A DNA stretch of 47,569 nucleotides from a virus. Of the stretch, positions 32,500-39,648 are shown one piece after another. The position numbers and the translations under genes are program-made. Numbering within the stretch: the first letter of the stretch is position 1; each line of letters starts with the position of its first letter. Below the pieces are notes generated by a model that saw only the letters and a list, made by a program, of their open reading frames with translations, was not told where the DNA came from and ran no database searches. The stretch lies in the IMG/VR virus record IMGVR_UViG_3300010413_000056, positions 1 to 47,569 of that record. One strand, given 5' to 3'.

Positions 32500-32581
32500 C
32501 GTCGTTTTTGAGCCGCTGGCCAAAGACGAAACAATAAAAACGCCGATATTCTTCCAGTCGGCTCGAAAAACCTGGTTAGGT
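32494..32581 (+). other. attC-like integron site 3 (best match)
   Basis: R'' box GTTTAAC (32494-32500) and R' box GTTAGGT (32575-32581) both fit consensus. After a 6-nt spacer the left arm TTTGAGCCG pairs with CGGCTCGAAA in the right arm, with one extra base unpaired after TTT, then a second unpaired base, then CTGG/CCAG. R box, unpaired spacer, L box with extrahelical base and variable loop are all present over 88 bp. Confidence 0.85.
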
Positions 32582-32587
32582 GAGTAA

Positions 32588-32863
32588 ATGGCTGAATTGA
32601 TTGTAACACCAGAAGAGGAAGCGGCCGCATCATATATTGATTGGTCTGATGAATCATTGGGAAAGATGGTTAAGATGATTGGCCTTTTGATGAATGACGA
32701 ATACGGCAAAGATGCCGCCTGGGTTTCAATGGCTGCACATTTGCTTGTGGATTTTTCTCGGAAAACGAATAGCACCAATACCAGCGTCAAAGTTTCTGGG
32801 TGTACCAAGAATGATGAACCAATTGGTGACTGGGAAATTCGGATTCGTAAAATATCCACCTAA
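32588..32863 (+). CDS. Hypothetical protein, last cassette gene
   Basis: The 91-residue protein starts 7 bases after the R' box of site 3. It contains EEEAAASYIDWSDESLGKMV and a C-terminal strand region. Its stop TAA is inside ACCTAAC (32858-32864), which fits an R'' box, but no matching R' follows. It may be the terminal cassette with a decayed attC. Family not recognised. Confidence 0.6.
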   Translation: MAELIVTPEEEAAASYIDWSDESLGKMVKMIGLLMNDEYGKDAAWVSMAAHLLVDFSRKTNSTNTSVKVSGCTKNDEPIGDWEIRIRKIST

Positions 32864-32891
32864 CTATATTATTATCTCGCAGCAAAGAGGA
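32858..32891 (+). other. Possible attC remnant (R'' box only) and small imperfect hairpin
   Basis: ACCTAAC is followed by TATTATTATCTC, which pairs imperfectly with GAGGATAATATTA (one mismatch, one bulge) just upstream of the next start. No GTTRRRY box is seen. It may be a decayed cassette end or an unrelated hairpin. Confidence 0.3.
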
Positions 32892-32898
32892 TAATATT

Positions 32899-33327
32899 AT
32901 GCCAAAAGTGATAACTATTAAGTCACCGGACGGAATAGAATATACCATAAAAGAACTTGCTGACAAGTTTGGTATATCGCCAAAGACTATCCGGGCCCGG
33001 TATAACAGGGGATGTTCCTGGAAAGAGTTTATAGAACCTTACAAGCCGTCGACGTTTCTTATTAAAGACCCAAACGGCCAAGAATGGACTATGGACGAAA
33101 TAGCCAAGGAATACGGTTTAGTTGCTCGTACTGTACGTCGGCGGATAAAAGACGGCTGGAAATGGGACCAGATAATATCACCGGCAAATAACGTGCGAAG
33201 TGAGGCGGCTAAAAAAAGATATAAACCGTTTGCCAACTTAAAGTCAGATCCATACATGACACCGCAGGAACACTGGCAAGCTGAATTATTAGCAAGAGTG
33301 GAAATGGTAAAGGATGGGAGAATATGA
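32899..33327 (+). CDS. Protein with two tandem HTH repeats
   Basis: The 142-residue protein contains two copies of one module: IKSPDGIEYTIKELADKFG with SPKTIRARYNRGCSWKEFI, and IKDPNGQEWTMDEIAKEYG with ARTVRRRIKDGWKWDQII. Each is a short DNA-binding helix-turn-helix ending in G(C/W)xW. It probably binds DNA with two half sites; role unknown. It overlaps the next gene by 4 bases. Confidence 0.65.
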   Translation: MPKVITIKSPDGIEYTIKELADKFGISPKTIRARYNRGCSWKEFIEPYKPSTFLIKDPNGQEWTMDEIAKEYGLVARTVRRRIKDGWKWDQIISPANNVRSEAAKKRYKPFANLKSDPYMTPQEHWQAELLARVEMVKDGRI

Positions 33328-33671
33328 AGACAGAAATAGGCAACAAGCTTCGTGCAAAACTTAAAGAAGTATCCAAAGGTGAACCTGAAACATGGGGATT
33401 TGTGGCTATGTTTATGGATATGATAGCCGAAGCAGAAAAAGACAATAAAGAGCCAACAGGACAACCAGAATGGATAAAAGTAAGTGATAGGTTGCCGGAA
33501 GATGGGCAAATGGTTTTAACTTGGAATGGTTATCAAAGAACTATAGATCGATTTAGGGAAGGAATAAGTGAAAACTTTGTTATGTCTAAAATGGTAGCGC
33601 AAATGAGTGGAGAAGATATACCAACAGAACCTACCCACTGGCAACCACTTCCAGAACCACCAAAAGAATAA
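33324..33671 (+). CDS. DUF551 family protein
   Basis: The 115-residue protein ends with the DUF551 pattern: PEWIKVSDRLPEDGQMVLTW and PTHWQPLPEPPKE. DUF551 is a small domain of unknown function in phage early regions. It is the last gene of the rightward early block and is followed by a terminator. Confidence 0.75.
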   Translation: MKTEIGNKLRAKLKEVSKGEPETWGFVAMFMDMIAEAEKDNKEPTGQPEWIKVSDRLPEDGQMVLTWNGYQRTIDRFREGISENFVMSKMVAQMSGEDIPTEPTHWQPLPEPPKE

Positions 33672-33697
33672 GGGAGGCCGTAACCTCCCCGTGTTTT
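33672..33697. terminator. Intrinsic terminator, likely bidirectional
   Basis: GGGAGG (33672-33677) pairs with CCTCCC (33684-33689) around CCGTAA and is followed by GTGTTTT. In the opposite direction the hairpin is followed by TTATTCTTTT. It lies between convergent operons. Confidence 0.75.
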
Positions 33698-33719
33698 AAT
33701 CCTATTCAAAAGAATATGT

Positions 33720-34004
33720 TTATTTTTTCCGTGGTTTCGGGTTGCATTCTCTATCATACACAAACCTATATTTATTATTATGACAGAATGAAACCAATTT
33801 TGCCCCATTTTCCTTTAAACTTCTTGCTGCTTGTTCATCTGTTGGGTTTAGTTTGCACATGAAAGGGCAATCAAACTTACCATGTGAAAATGTCATATTT
33901 TGGAAAATAGGATTTTTCATATCATCATTTGTTAGGCCAAATATTGTTGCTTTCATTCCATGTTTTGTATTAATAGCACCTTTGCAGAATCTTTCACAAC
34001 TCAT
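33720..34004 (-). CDS. Hypothetical cysteine-rich protein
   Basis: Start set at 34004 because GGGGAGG lies 6 bases upstream (94 residues). The protein has six cysteines (SCERFCKG, CPFMC, FCHNN, ECN), suggesting metal binding. Family not recognised. Confidence 0.55.
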   Translation of the reverse strand: MSCERFCKGAINTKHGMKATIFGLTNDDMKNPIFQNMTFSHGKFDCPFMCKLNPTDEQAARSLKENGAKLVSFCHNNKYRFVYDRECNPKPRKK

Positions 34005-34022
34005 AATCAACCTCCCCATAGT

Positions 34023-34157
34023 TTATTTAATTTTATCGACCGCTTCTTCTATCAGTTTTGCCTGACTCTTTCCGAGTTTATGACTTAGTTTGACAAGTTT
34101 GGTTATCGTATCAGGATGCAGCCTGAATGAACGCATGAGTCTTTTTTGTTTTTTCAT
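34023..34157 (-). CDS. Small ribbon-helix-helix DNA-binding protein
   Basis: A 44-residue frame starts at 34157 after GGGGGATAA. It reads as a ribbon-helix-helix: MRSFRLHPDTITKLVKLSHK with LGKSQAKLIEEAVDKI. Dimers of such proteins act as transcription repressors. The start directly follows the upstream stop (TAAATG). Confidence 0.65.
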   Translation of the reverse strand: MKKQKRLMRSFRLHPDTITKLVKLSHKLGKSQAKLIEEAVDKIK

Positions 34158-34268
34158 TTATCCCCCTATAGTTAAGTTTTGAATAGCAGATATAAACATA
34201 TTAGCTACTTGAATAGCAAACCATGCAGCTATTAACGACGATATAGTCAGTATGAATAGTTCTTTCAT
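34158..34268 (-). CDS. Very small membrane protein
   Basis: A 36-residue frame starts at 34268 after GGGGGAAG. One amphipathic membrane segment (FILTISSLIAAWFAIQVANM). Function is unknown; it precedes the RHH gene without a gap. Confidence 0.45.
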   Translation of the reverse strand: MKELFILTISSLIAAWFAIQVANMFISAIQNLTIGG

Positions 34269-34309
34269 GCTTCCCCCTGTGTTAAATTATAGCCTAATAT
34301 AATAATAGT

Positions 34310-34507
34310 CTATGAATTATCGTTTTTTTGTGTAAATTCTTCTCCTAGCCGCTTGCAGCATGTTCGGCAAATATGTTTGTCGGCTGTTTCGCTCGGTTGT
34401 CTATCAAAATCAACACAAATTGGAGCAATCCAAAGGTTAAATATTGGTCTGGTTGCATCCGTAATTCCACAAATATTACAAGAAAATACTTTTTTGAAAC
34501 TCATCAT
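34310..34507 (-). CDS. Small zinc-finger protein
   Basis: The 65-residue protein carries two CxxC pairs (CNICG and CRTCC) separated by about 35 residues, typical of a zinc ribbon. Two adjacent ATGs follow GGGGG; the second (34504) has the better spacing. Function is unknown. Confidence 0.5.
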   Translation of the reverse strand: MMSFKKVFSCNICGITDATRPIFNLWIAPICVDFDRQPSETADKHICRTCCKRLGEEFTQKNDNS

Positions 34508-34534
34508 CTACCCCCTATTAAGTTAAATTATAGC

Positions 34535-34807
34535 CTATTTCGCTCCAGGTTGATCTGTATCGAACGAATTAATATAGTCCTGTATAACCTGGTGCAAGTC
34601 GTCGGCTCTTAAACTTAGCCACGTTGTCATAGTTTTCTGTATGTCTTTAATCGTCGCCTCCGTCCCTAACCTGATTCCATCGTTAAGGGCAGCAAGCTGC
34701 GCATCCCGGATAAGCTGTACCGTTTCCTGGATGCTGGCAATAGGATCAGGCTGGCTGAGTGTATCGGCTAAGTATTCACGGGCTATAGTGCTTTGTTGTT
34801 TACGCAT
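34535..34807 (-). CDS. Hypothetical helical protein
   Basis: The 90-residue helical protein (IQETVQLIRDAQLAALNDG) starts in the leader ATAGGTGATACCATG, also used by the next gene upstream. No family recognised. Confidence 0.5.
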   Translation of the reverse strand: MRKQQSTIAREYLADTLSQPDPIASIQETVQLIRDAQLAALNDGIRLGTEATIKDIQKTMTTWLSLRADDLHQVIQDYINSFDTDQPGAK

Positions 34808-34815
34808 GGTATCAC

Positions 34816-35190
34816 CTATTCTTTGAATTTTTCAAGTGCATCATCAAAAGAGCCATTAAATATTGTTTTCATTTTTGGACCGTATCCTGACTTAACTTTT
34901 AGTTGTAATTTCCCATCTTTAAAGGTAATATAATATTGATATTCAGTGTCTGCATGAAAGTCATGGTTACGAGTAAAATATATATTGCCGCCGCCCTCAT
35001 CTTTCCATGCTCTAATAATAGCAGCAGCAAAGTCCATGCTTTCAAAGCGGGGCAAAGTCCAGGCATAAGGCAATGCTTCTTTTAAGGTATTAACTACTCC
35101 ATATTCACCTTGAGGGTATCCGTCACAGTGGCGGTAAATATAGAAAGTATCATATGCATCTTTAACTGAAATTGTGCTTCGTGTGCTCAT
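34816..35190 (-). CDS. Conserved phage protein of unknown function (STRSTI family)
   Basis: Start set at 35190 (124 residues) because AGGTGATACC precedes this ATG. The protein begins MSTRSTISVKDAYDTFYIYR and contains HCDGYPQGEYG, features of a widespread phage/plasmid family of unknown function. A frame extends upstream but without a ribosome site. Confidence 0.6.
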   Translation of the reverse strand: MSTRSTISVKDAYDTFYIYRHCDGYPQGEYGVVNTLKEALPYAWTLPRFESMDFAAAIIRAWKDEGGGNIYFTRNHDFHADTEYQYYITFKDGKLQLKVKSGYGPKMKTIFNGSFDDALEKFKE

Positions 35191-35215
35191 GGTATCACCT
35201 ATACAGTAGAGGTTA

Positions 35216-35260
35216 TTAGAAATGGACAACAGTTGTTCTTACTTTGTCGCCAACGTTCAT
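35216..35260 (-). CDS. Possible 14-residue peptide or truncated gene
   Basis: A frame MNVGDKVRTTVVHF begins behind AAAGGTGA. NVGDKVRT resembles the start of a KOW-like protein, so it may be a truncated gene rather than a functional peptide. Confidence 0.25.
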   Translation of the reverse strand: MNVGDKVRTTVVHF

Positions 35261-35273
35261 AATATTCACCTTT

Positions 35274-35483
35274 TTATTTCACCTTTGTTATAATTCCGTT
35301 TTCAATGATAGCTTGAGCATACCATCGATGTGGTTGCGGATAATGTGGTCCCTCTAATGTTACAGTGCCGTTTTCCGGCTCATTGCCGCCGAACGGCCCC
35401 GGCTGGAATATCCTAACTTTGGTACCGGCAGCAATAGCGTCTTTTAAAGCTTTTTTTGTCTTAAAATTAATTGTAGTATACAT
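35274..35483 (-). CDS. Small phage protein of unknown function
   Basis: The 69-residue protein (MYTTINFKTKKALKDAIAAG, then VRIFQPGPFGG and TVTLEGPHYPQPHRWYA) resembles a small protein family recurrent in phages; function is not known. Confidence 0.55.
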   Translation of the reverse strand: MYTTINFKTKKALKDAIAAGTKVRIFQPGPFGGNEPENGTVTLEGPHYPQPHRWYAQAIIENGIITKVK

Positions 35484-35495
35484 TGCAGTTTCCCC

Positions 35496-35696
35496 TTAAT
35501 TTGGTATAAAGTTAAAATAGAATCTCGGCATATGTGTGAATTCAAGACTTCCCTTTATCCCAGTTTTGCGGTCTTTTACCGATACATAAGGTGATAGGAA
35601 ACCAATAAATTCATATTTCGCCGTGGCCTGGGTTGTATCCATTACATCCGGATACTTTTTTGATAATTCGGTTCTTAGTTTTGTTTTTTCATCCAT
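35496..35696 (-). CDS. Hypothetical small protein
   Basis: A 66-residue protein with a helical N-terminus and beta C-terminus (YEFIGFLSPYVSVKDRKTG). It is tightly packed between neighbours. Family not recognised. Confidence 0.5.
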   Translation of the reverse strand: MDEKTKLRTELSKKYPDVMDTTQATAKYEFIGFLSPYVSVKDRKTGIKGSLEFTHMPRFYFNFIPN

Positions 35697-35698
35697 AA

Positions 35699-35893
35699 TT
35701 AATACCTCCGCATAATAAAGTTATACATTTTTTTATTTGCTTCGTGTCGTTTTATCATTTGTTGCATATAATTTTTTCTATCGGTAACAGGTAATGCATG
35801 CCATACATTTTTTCTCATTCTCGAGATAACGTATTTAATGACTTGTCTATTACTTTGTGATATATGACATCTATCAACTATTCGGTTAATCAT
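35699..35893 (-). CDS. Hypothetical small basic protein
   Basis: Start set at 35893 because GAGGTATACC precedes this ATG (64 residues). The product is basic and helical (SNRQVIKYVISRMRKNVW, MQQMIKRHEANKK). Family unknown. Confidence 0.5.
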   Translation of the reverse strand: MINRIVDRCHISQSNRQVIKYVISRMRKNVWHALPVTDRKNYMQQMIKRHEANKKMYNFIMRRY

Positions 35894-35901
35894 GGTATAC
35901 C

Positions 35902-36495
35902 TCAGTGAATATTGAATACTACATCCTTTCCTAATCTCGGCAAGTGCCAACACATACCACAGGTGTCGCAATGTCCCGGACATTCGAGAGTGATAAAAGA
36001 ATTCATTCGTTTTTCAGTACCATCCTGGCACCACGCGACAGGGAAACCAAACTTGTTTTCAGGCATATCCATAGACGGGAACATACTAAAGACAATTGTC
36101 AAATTATCCATTTTATCAGCTTGCCTATAATCGAGATTATGCATTTTAGTGAAAGCTAGAAATTTAGTATAAGGACAGGCGCTGGCAATCATAATCATAT
36201 GGTTTAAATAATCTTGATTTAAAATGTCTCCTGCTACATGCCATCGGAAAAATCTCGGCTTCTTTGTTTCGCAATACTCACAAATATCCGACATATATGC
36301 GGTTAAATCAGTTTTAGCCAAACTATAGTTCTTATCCCATGCCTTTCGAACACTAGGATACATTTTATAACTTTTTAAAGCGTAACATTTATCCTTGCAT
36401 GATTTGCAATTGCCACATGATTTGACAGGAGTCATTGACACATTAGGTATTTTACCGATTTTACTATTGCCATTCGATATGGTTACTCGTGACAT
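35902..36495 (-). CDS. GP88-like cysteine-rich protein
   Basis: The 197-residue protein resembles the phage 'gene product 88' family: MTPVKSCGNCKSCKDKCYAL with conserved cysteines, RFFRWHVAGDILNQDYLNHM, FLAFTKMHNL and a C-terminal ECPGHCDTCGMC cluster. The cysteines may hold an Fe-S cluster or zinc. Family function is unknown. Confidence 0.7.
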   Translation of the reverse strand: MSRVTISNGNSKIGKIPNVSMTPVKSCGNCKSCKDKCYALKSYKMYPSVRKAWDKNYSLAKTDLTAYMSDICEYCETKKPRFFRWHVAGDILNQDYLNHMIMIASACPYTKFLAFTKMHNLDYRQADKMDNLTIVFSMFPSMDMPENKFGFPVAWCQDGTEKRMNSFITLECPGHCDTCGMCWHLPRLGKDVVFNIH

Positions 36496-36522
36496 AATTT
36501 TTTCCCCCTGTTAATGTTATGG

Positions 36523-36798
36523 TTAGTCAAGATTTTTATAGAATTCTTTGTCTGTCATTATTGACCGTAATGCCGTGTCGATATGTTCATCATTCAAATA
36601 ATCATAAAGCGTATCACAAGCAAAGCTTGTTAATTGTGCCGTGTTAAACATATCCCACCGGATGCGTTTTTTTAAGTCATGGTATCGACCTAATTGTTTG
36701 ACTTGTGCGATATGTTTCGGTATCTCTTCAGCATAAACAAAACATACCCTGTCAATTTCTGTTTTCATGTGGCTGTAGTGTTCTGGTTTTATTTTCAT
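36523..36798 (-). CDS. Hypothetical protein, first gene of the second leftward block
   Basis: Start set at 36798 because GGAGGATAAAAAA lies just upstream (91 residues). The product is helical (YSHMKTEIDRVCFVYAEEI, TAQLTSFACDTLYDYLND). Transcribed from the promoter at 36834-36862. Family not recognised. Confidence 0.55.
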   Translation of the reverse strand: MKIKPEHYSHMKTEIDRVCFVYAEEIPKHIAQVKQLGRYHDLKKRIRWDMFNTAQLTSFACDTLYDYLNDEHIDTALRSIMTDKEFYKNLD

Positions 36799-36833
36799 TT
36801 TTTTATCCTCCATTGAATTATTAAGTTAATCAT

Positions 36834-36862
36834 AGTGTATTTACTTTATCGTCGTTTGTCAA
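36834..36862 (-). promoter_or_regulatory. Leftward sigma70-type promoter
   Basis: On the minus strand TTGACA (36857-36862), 17-base spacer, TACACT (36834-36839). It would drive the leftward operon starting at 36798, with a normal 5' leader and ribosome site. Confidence 0.65.
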
Positions 36863-36913
36863 TACAAAATTAAGAGGGGATGAATTTTTTTTTGCCACAT
36901 AATGTTTTTTTCT

Positions 36914-36942
36914 TTGCAACTTGTTAAAATAGTTAGTAATAA
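36914..36942 (+). promoter_or_regulatory. Rightward sigma70-type promoter, probably leaderless
   Basis: TTGCAA (36914-36919), 17-base spacer, TAATAA (36937-36942). Only 8 bases (ACATAAAC) lie before ATG 36951 and none resemble a ribosome site, so the transcript probably begins at or beside the start codon. Confidence 0.6.
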
Positions 36943-36950
36943 ACATAAAC

Positions 36951-37214
36951 ATGGATTATACCATCCGTGGCGCTATCAAGCTGTTGACTGATTACAACCG
37001 GGACCGGGAAACGCAACCGAGCCGGAGGGATATTATTTGCAATGAGTTTATGTTATTCAGAGCAAGATCAAAAGCCCGGCAGCATAGGGATGCGTGGTAT
37101 GAGCCAATATCATCTTATGAGAATAAAGGTCCGGCAGGAACACCCGGAAAAAGAATGACCCTCACCAAAGCAGTAGAATGCATGGTAGAGGGTATTTTTT
37201 TGGATGAACAGTAA
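36951..37214 (+). CDS. Hypothetical protein, first gene of the rightward late-side block
   Basis: The 87-residue basic protein (MDYTIRGAIKLLTDYNRDRE, FMLFRARSKARQHRDAWY) has no recognisable family. It likely is expressed from a leaderless mRNA. Position suggests an early regulator. Confidence 0.55.
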   Translation: MDYTIRGAIKLLTDYNRDRETQPSRRDIICNEFMLFRARSKARQHRDAWYEPISSYENKGPAGTPGKRMTLTKAVECMVEGIFLDEQ

Positions 37215-37215
37215 A

Positions 37216-37365
37216 ATGAAAATAGGTAAAAACAAGCTAAAAATGAATGACGGGAGTATAAGAACATTCAAAAGCGGAGAAGCACGTGATAAATTCGAAA
37301 GAGTAGCACAAGCAAAGAGACACGGATGGAAAGGACCAACAAAGAAGAAGAAAAGGAAGAAATAA
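37216..37365 (+). CDS. Small basic phage protein
   Basis: A 49-residue frame starts one base after the previous stop. It reads MNDGSIRTFKSGEARDKFER with AQAKRHGWKGP and ends in a lysine-rich tail, a pattern recurring in small phage proteins of unknown role. Confidence 0.55.
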   Translation: MKIGKNKLKMNDGSIRTFKSGEARDKFERVAQAKRHGWKGPTKKKKRKK

Positions 37366-37411
37366 CCAAACCACTGTTATTAACACTAAATTGTCTATAA
37401 GGGGGAAAATA

Positions 37412-37564
37412 ATGAACATTAAAACAGATACAATCAATGCTTATAAAGACTTTACAGCACCACTTACCATACCAGGAAAGATTATAACACTCTTCATAAC
37501 AATACCATATCTTATTATAAGAATGATCTTTAACACACTGGTAACAGAAGAATGGCGCATATAA
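37412..37564 (+). CDS. Small membrane protein
   Basis: A 50-residue frame starts at ATG 37412 after AGGGGGAAAA. One hydrophobic segment (IITLFITIPYLIIRMIFNTL). Function unknown. Confidence 0.5.
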   Translation: MNIKTDTINAYKDFTAPLTIPGKIITLFITIPYLIIRMIFNTLVTEEWRI

Positions 37565-38070
37565 CCTTTGATAGACGTAGACGGCCGATAGGAGATGGAT
37601 AAACGGCAGTACCATTATTTGGGCAAACCAATAGAAAAAGGGAAGACATCATCCGCCCTTATAGTGACCAATACCGAGCGCAGCGCAGGTGTACAACATG
37701 CCCGGCACCATTACCCATAATGTTAGGCTTTCCCTAACAACCAAGCCAAGGCCAAAAATGGCGTATCCTGAATCATATCAATATCTTACAAAGAAATATA
37801 ACATAATGGATATTATGCGACATTGTTTGATAGCAAGGGACACAGGGTGGCGAAAACTGCTGCATCGAACATGCTCCATTTCTGCTACACTACCTAACAA
37901 CAAGGAATGCAATGGTGGGGGGCGAAACAGAGGCACCGACCTTGGGGCCCTACCCCTCCAGTATAGAGATATATCACCTTTAGAAACTCCACTTTTCAAA
38001 ACGATTGTACAAGTAATTGTTACACCGTCAGCGACGTGTATACAAGTTAGCGCATTTTGAAGGTATTTAA
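37565..38070 (+). other. 506-base stretch without a well-supported gene
   Basis: Two weak frames occur: 37595-37720 (41 residues, start too close to its GGAG) and 37758-38060 (about 100 residues from MAYPESYQYLTKKYN, low-complexity later half). A small hairpin TGTTAGG/CCTAACA lies at 37721-37739, and a G-rich/C-rich pair (37913-37970 area) could form a stem. The right end holds the promoter of the next gene. Confidence 0.5.
38017..38044 (+). promoter_or_regulatory. Promoter and possible operators before the XRE-like gene
   Basis: TTGTTA (38017-38022), 16-base spacer, TATACA (38039-38044). TACAAGTAA (38008-38016) and TACAAGTTA (38041-38049) lie 33 bases apart, about three helical turns, overlapping the promoter ends: candidate operators for the regulator encoded downstream. 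Confidence 0.45.
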
Positions 38071-38253
38071 GTGTTAGGTAACGAATTAATAGAAGCCTTA
38101 GATGAGTTAAAGTTAAGCCAGGCTGAATTTTCACGGAAGATAGATGTGAGCAAGAACACTGTAAGCAGTTGGGTAAATGGCAGGCATCCGATACCTAAGG
38201 TAGTTGAGTTATATTTAAGGTTGCGGTTAGAATTATTAAGATTATGCGATTAA
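38071..38253 (+). CDS. XRE-type helix-turn-helix regulator
   Basis: The 60-residue protein starts at GTG after GAAGG. It is a single HTH domain ([34 protein letters not shown]). It overlaps the acyltransferase by 10 bases. It probably regulates its own promoter. Confidence 0.7.
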   Translation: MLGNELIEALDELKLSQAEFSRKIDVSKNTVSSWVNGRHPIPKVVELYLRLRLELLRLCD

Positions 38254-38636
38254 CCAAGACCTACGGTGAGATAAAGAAGGTAGGCAAGACGGGTGAAATA
38301 CGGATAGGGAGGTATTGTGCAATAGCGGAAGGTGTGGTAGCGGTAATGGATGGTCACGATATATGTGAGCCTATCATGTTTCCGTTTAACGGTAGAGTCA
38401 AGCCTATGGGTGATGTGGTAATAGGCAATGATGTCTGGATAGGATATGGAGTAACGATATTAGGTGGTGTGACAATAGGAGATGGTGCGGTGGTAGGGGC
38501 AAGGAGTGTAGTAACAAAAGATGTGCCTCCTTATGCGGTTGTAGTGGGTAATCCTGCTGAAGTGAAGAAGTATAGGTTTGAAGAAGAGACTATTGAATAT
38601 TTATTAAGGTACTGGGCTGGCGGCCTGGCTTTTTAA
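38244..38636 (+). CDS. Left-handed beta-helix O-acetyltransferase-like protein
   Basis: The 130-residue protein shows hexapeptide repeats ([55 protein letters not shown]) and the end [18 protein letters not shown], typical of CatB/NeuD/maltose-type acyltransferases. It acts with acetyl-CoA; the acceptor may be a sugar. With the nonulosonic genes elsewhere in the genome, O- or N-acetylation of that sugar is a possible role. It is more compact and GC-rich than its neighbours. Confidence 0.75.
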   Translation: MRLTKTYGEIKKVGKTGEIRIGRYCAIAEGVVAVMDGHDICEPIMFPFNGRVKPMGDVVIGNDVWIGYGVTILGGVTIGDGAVVGARSVVTKDVPPYAVVVGNPAEVKKYRFEEETIEYLLRYWAGGLAF

Positions 38637-38655
38637 CAGGAGAGGAGGGGGAATT

Positions 38656-38790
38656 ATGATTGATTGGTGGGATATATCAAAGAGATTACGTAAAAAAATA
38701 TTTGAACTGAAGCAGGATTATAAAATAGTTGGTTTTAGAACTGTCAAAGTTTCAGATCACATAATGATTTTTCTTATAAAGAATAGGTGA
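38656..38790 (+). CDS. Small hypothetical protein
   Basis: A 44-residue frame starts at ATG 38656 after a strong GAGGAGGGGG. It is basic with an amphipathic helix (WWDISKRLRKKIFELKQDY). The strong ribosome site supports it; function is unknown. Confidence 0.55.
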   Translation: MIDWWDISKRLRKKIFELKQDYKIVGFRTVKVSDHIMIFLIKNR

Positions 38791-38793
38791 AGT

Positions 38794-39066
38794 ATGGGTA
38801 AAAAAAAGACGGCAAGAGAAAAACAAGAAGATGTTTCAATGTTGGCAGCGCATATAAGAGAAAATTATATAAAGCGCGGCAGAGGTTGGACACAGATCAA
38901 AAGGGTACTTGAAACTCACATGAATCCTGGTCTTGAAACCACAACTCATCCGAGTGGTGTACACTATAATCCTACTGCTACAAAGAAACAAATGGAAAAA
39001 CACCAAAAAAAAGAAACTGCTAAAATGAAAGTAAATCAATTACGACGCAGGTTGAGAAATAAATAA
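38794..39066 (+). CDS. Hypothetical basic protein
   Basis: The 90-residue lysine-rich helical protein (GKKKTAREKQEDVSML, KQMEKHQKKETAKMKVNQLR) lies just before the sugar isomerase and terminase genes. A nucleic-acid-binding role is plausible. Its TAA overlaps an ATG opening a 19-codon frame that ends at the isomerase start, perhaps a coupling leader. Confidence 0.5.
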   Translation: MGKKKTAREKQEDVSMLAAHIRENYIKRGRGWTQIKRVLETHMNPGLETTTHPSGVHYNPTATKKQMEKHQKKETAKMKVNQLRRRLRNK

Positions 39067-39114
39067 TGAATGTAACGTGGCTGGCGGCAAAGCTCTCTCC
39101 CCCTCCTGTTTCCG

Positions 39115-39648
39115 GTGGCAGGTAAATTGTCGCACACCGGATTTATGAAAGCATACAACGACCATTTACAGGCTTTAAGCAGTATTGATTTTGAGCAGGT
39201 TGCTCGAATTACCGAACGGATAAGGACTTGTAAAGGCATAGTTTATTGGATGGGTAACGGTGGTAGCGCGGCGGATAGTCAGCACATGGCCGGTGAACTG
39301 ATGGGTGTAGGGATTAAGAGTATTGCTTTAACGGATTCTTCGGTTTTAACGGCTACAGCTAACGATATTTGTTATGAAGACGTTTTTGCAGCGCAGATTG
39401 CCACGTTATGTACCGGGGATGATATTCTTATCGGTCTTACGACTTCAGGTAAAAGCCGGAATATAATCGATGGGTTCTTGGTAGCGGATGCTTTAGATGT
39501 TTTTACAATCGCTTTTACAGGCAGACAGCCGTTATATGTAGATGAATGCGTAAATATAGATTCAGATTCAACTCCGAGAATTCAGGAAGCGCATGAATTC
39601 ATAGGACATTTGATTTATGAAGAAATTAAAGCCGAAAAAGATAGCTGA
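39115..39648 (+). CDS. gmhA: SIS-domain sugar-phosphate isomerase (GmhA-like)
   Basis: The 177-residue protein (GTG start; ATG 39145 is an alternative) has the GmhA/SIS fold: NGGSAADSQHMAGELMG, ALTDSSVLTATANDICYEDV, GDDILIGLTTSGKSRNII and a C-terminal HEFIGHLIYEEI. GmhA converts sedoheptulose 7-phosphate to heptose 7-phosphate for LPS core or related nucleotide sugars. It overlaps the terminase small subunit by 32 bases, so it is part of the late operon rather than a stray gene. Confidence 0.8.
   Translation: MAGKLSHTGFMKAYNDHLQALSSIDFEQVARITERIRTCKGIVYWMGNGGSAADSQHMAGELMGVGIKSIALTDSSVLTATANDICYEDVFAAQIATLCTGDDILIGLTTSGKSRNIIDGFLVADALDVFTIAFTGRQPLYVDECVNIDSDSTPRIQEAHEFIGHLIYEEIKAEKDS

Noticed and set aside
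37758-38060. Open frame of about 100 residues starting MAYPESYQ
   Set aside because: No ribosome site, low-complexity second half and an equally long frame on the other strand; kept only as part of the unassigned stretch.
37721-38079. GTTAGGC, ACCTAAC and GTTAGGT boxes that might form more attC sites
   Set aside because: I tried to pair the flanking arms; beyond the 7-base boxes there is no complementary L arm or extrahelical base, unlike the three sites at 31621-32581.
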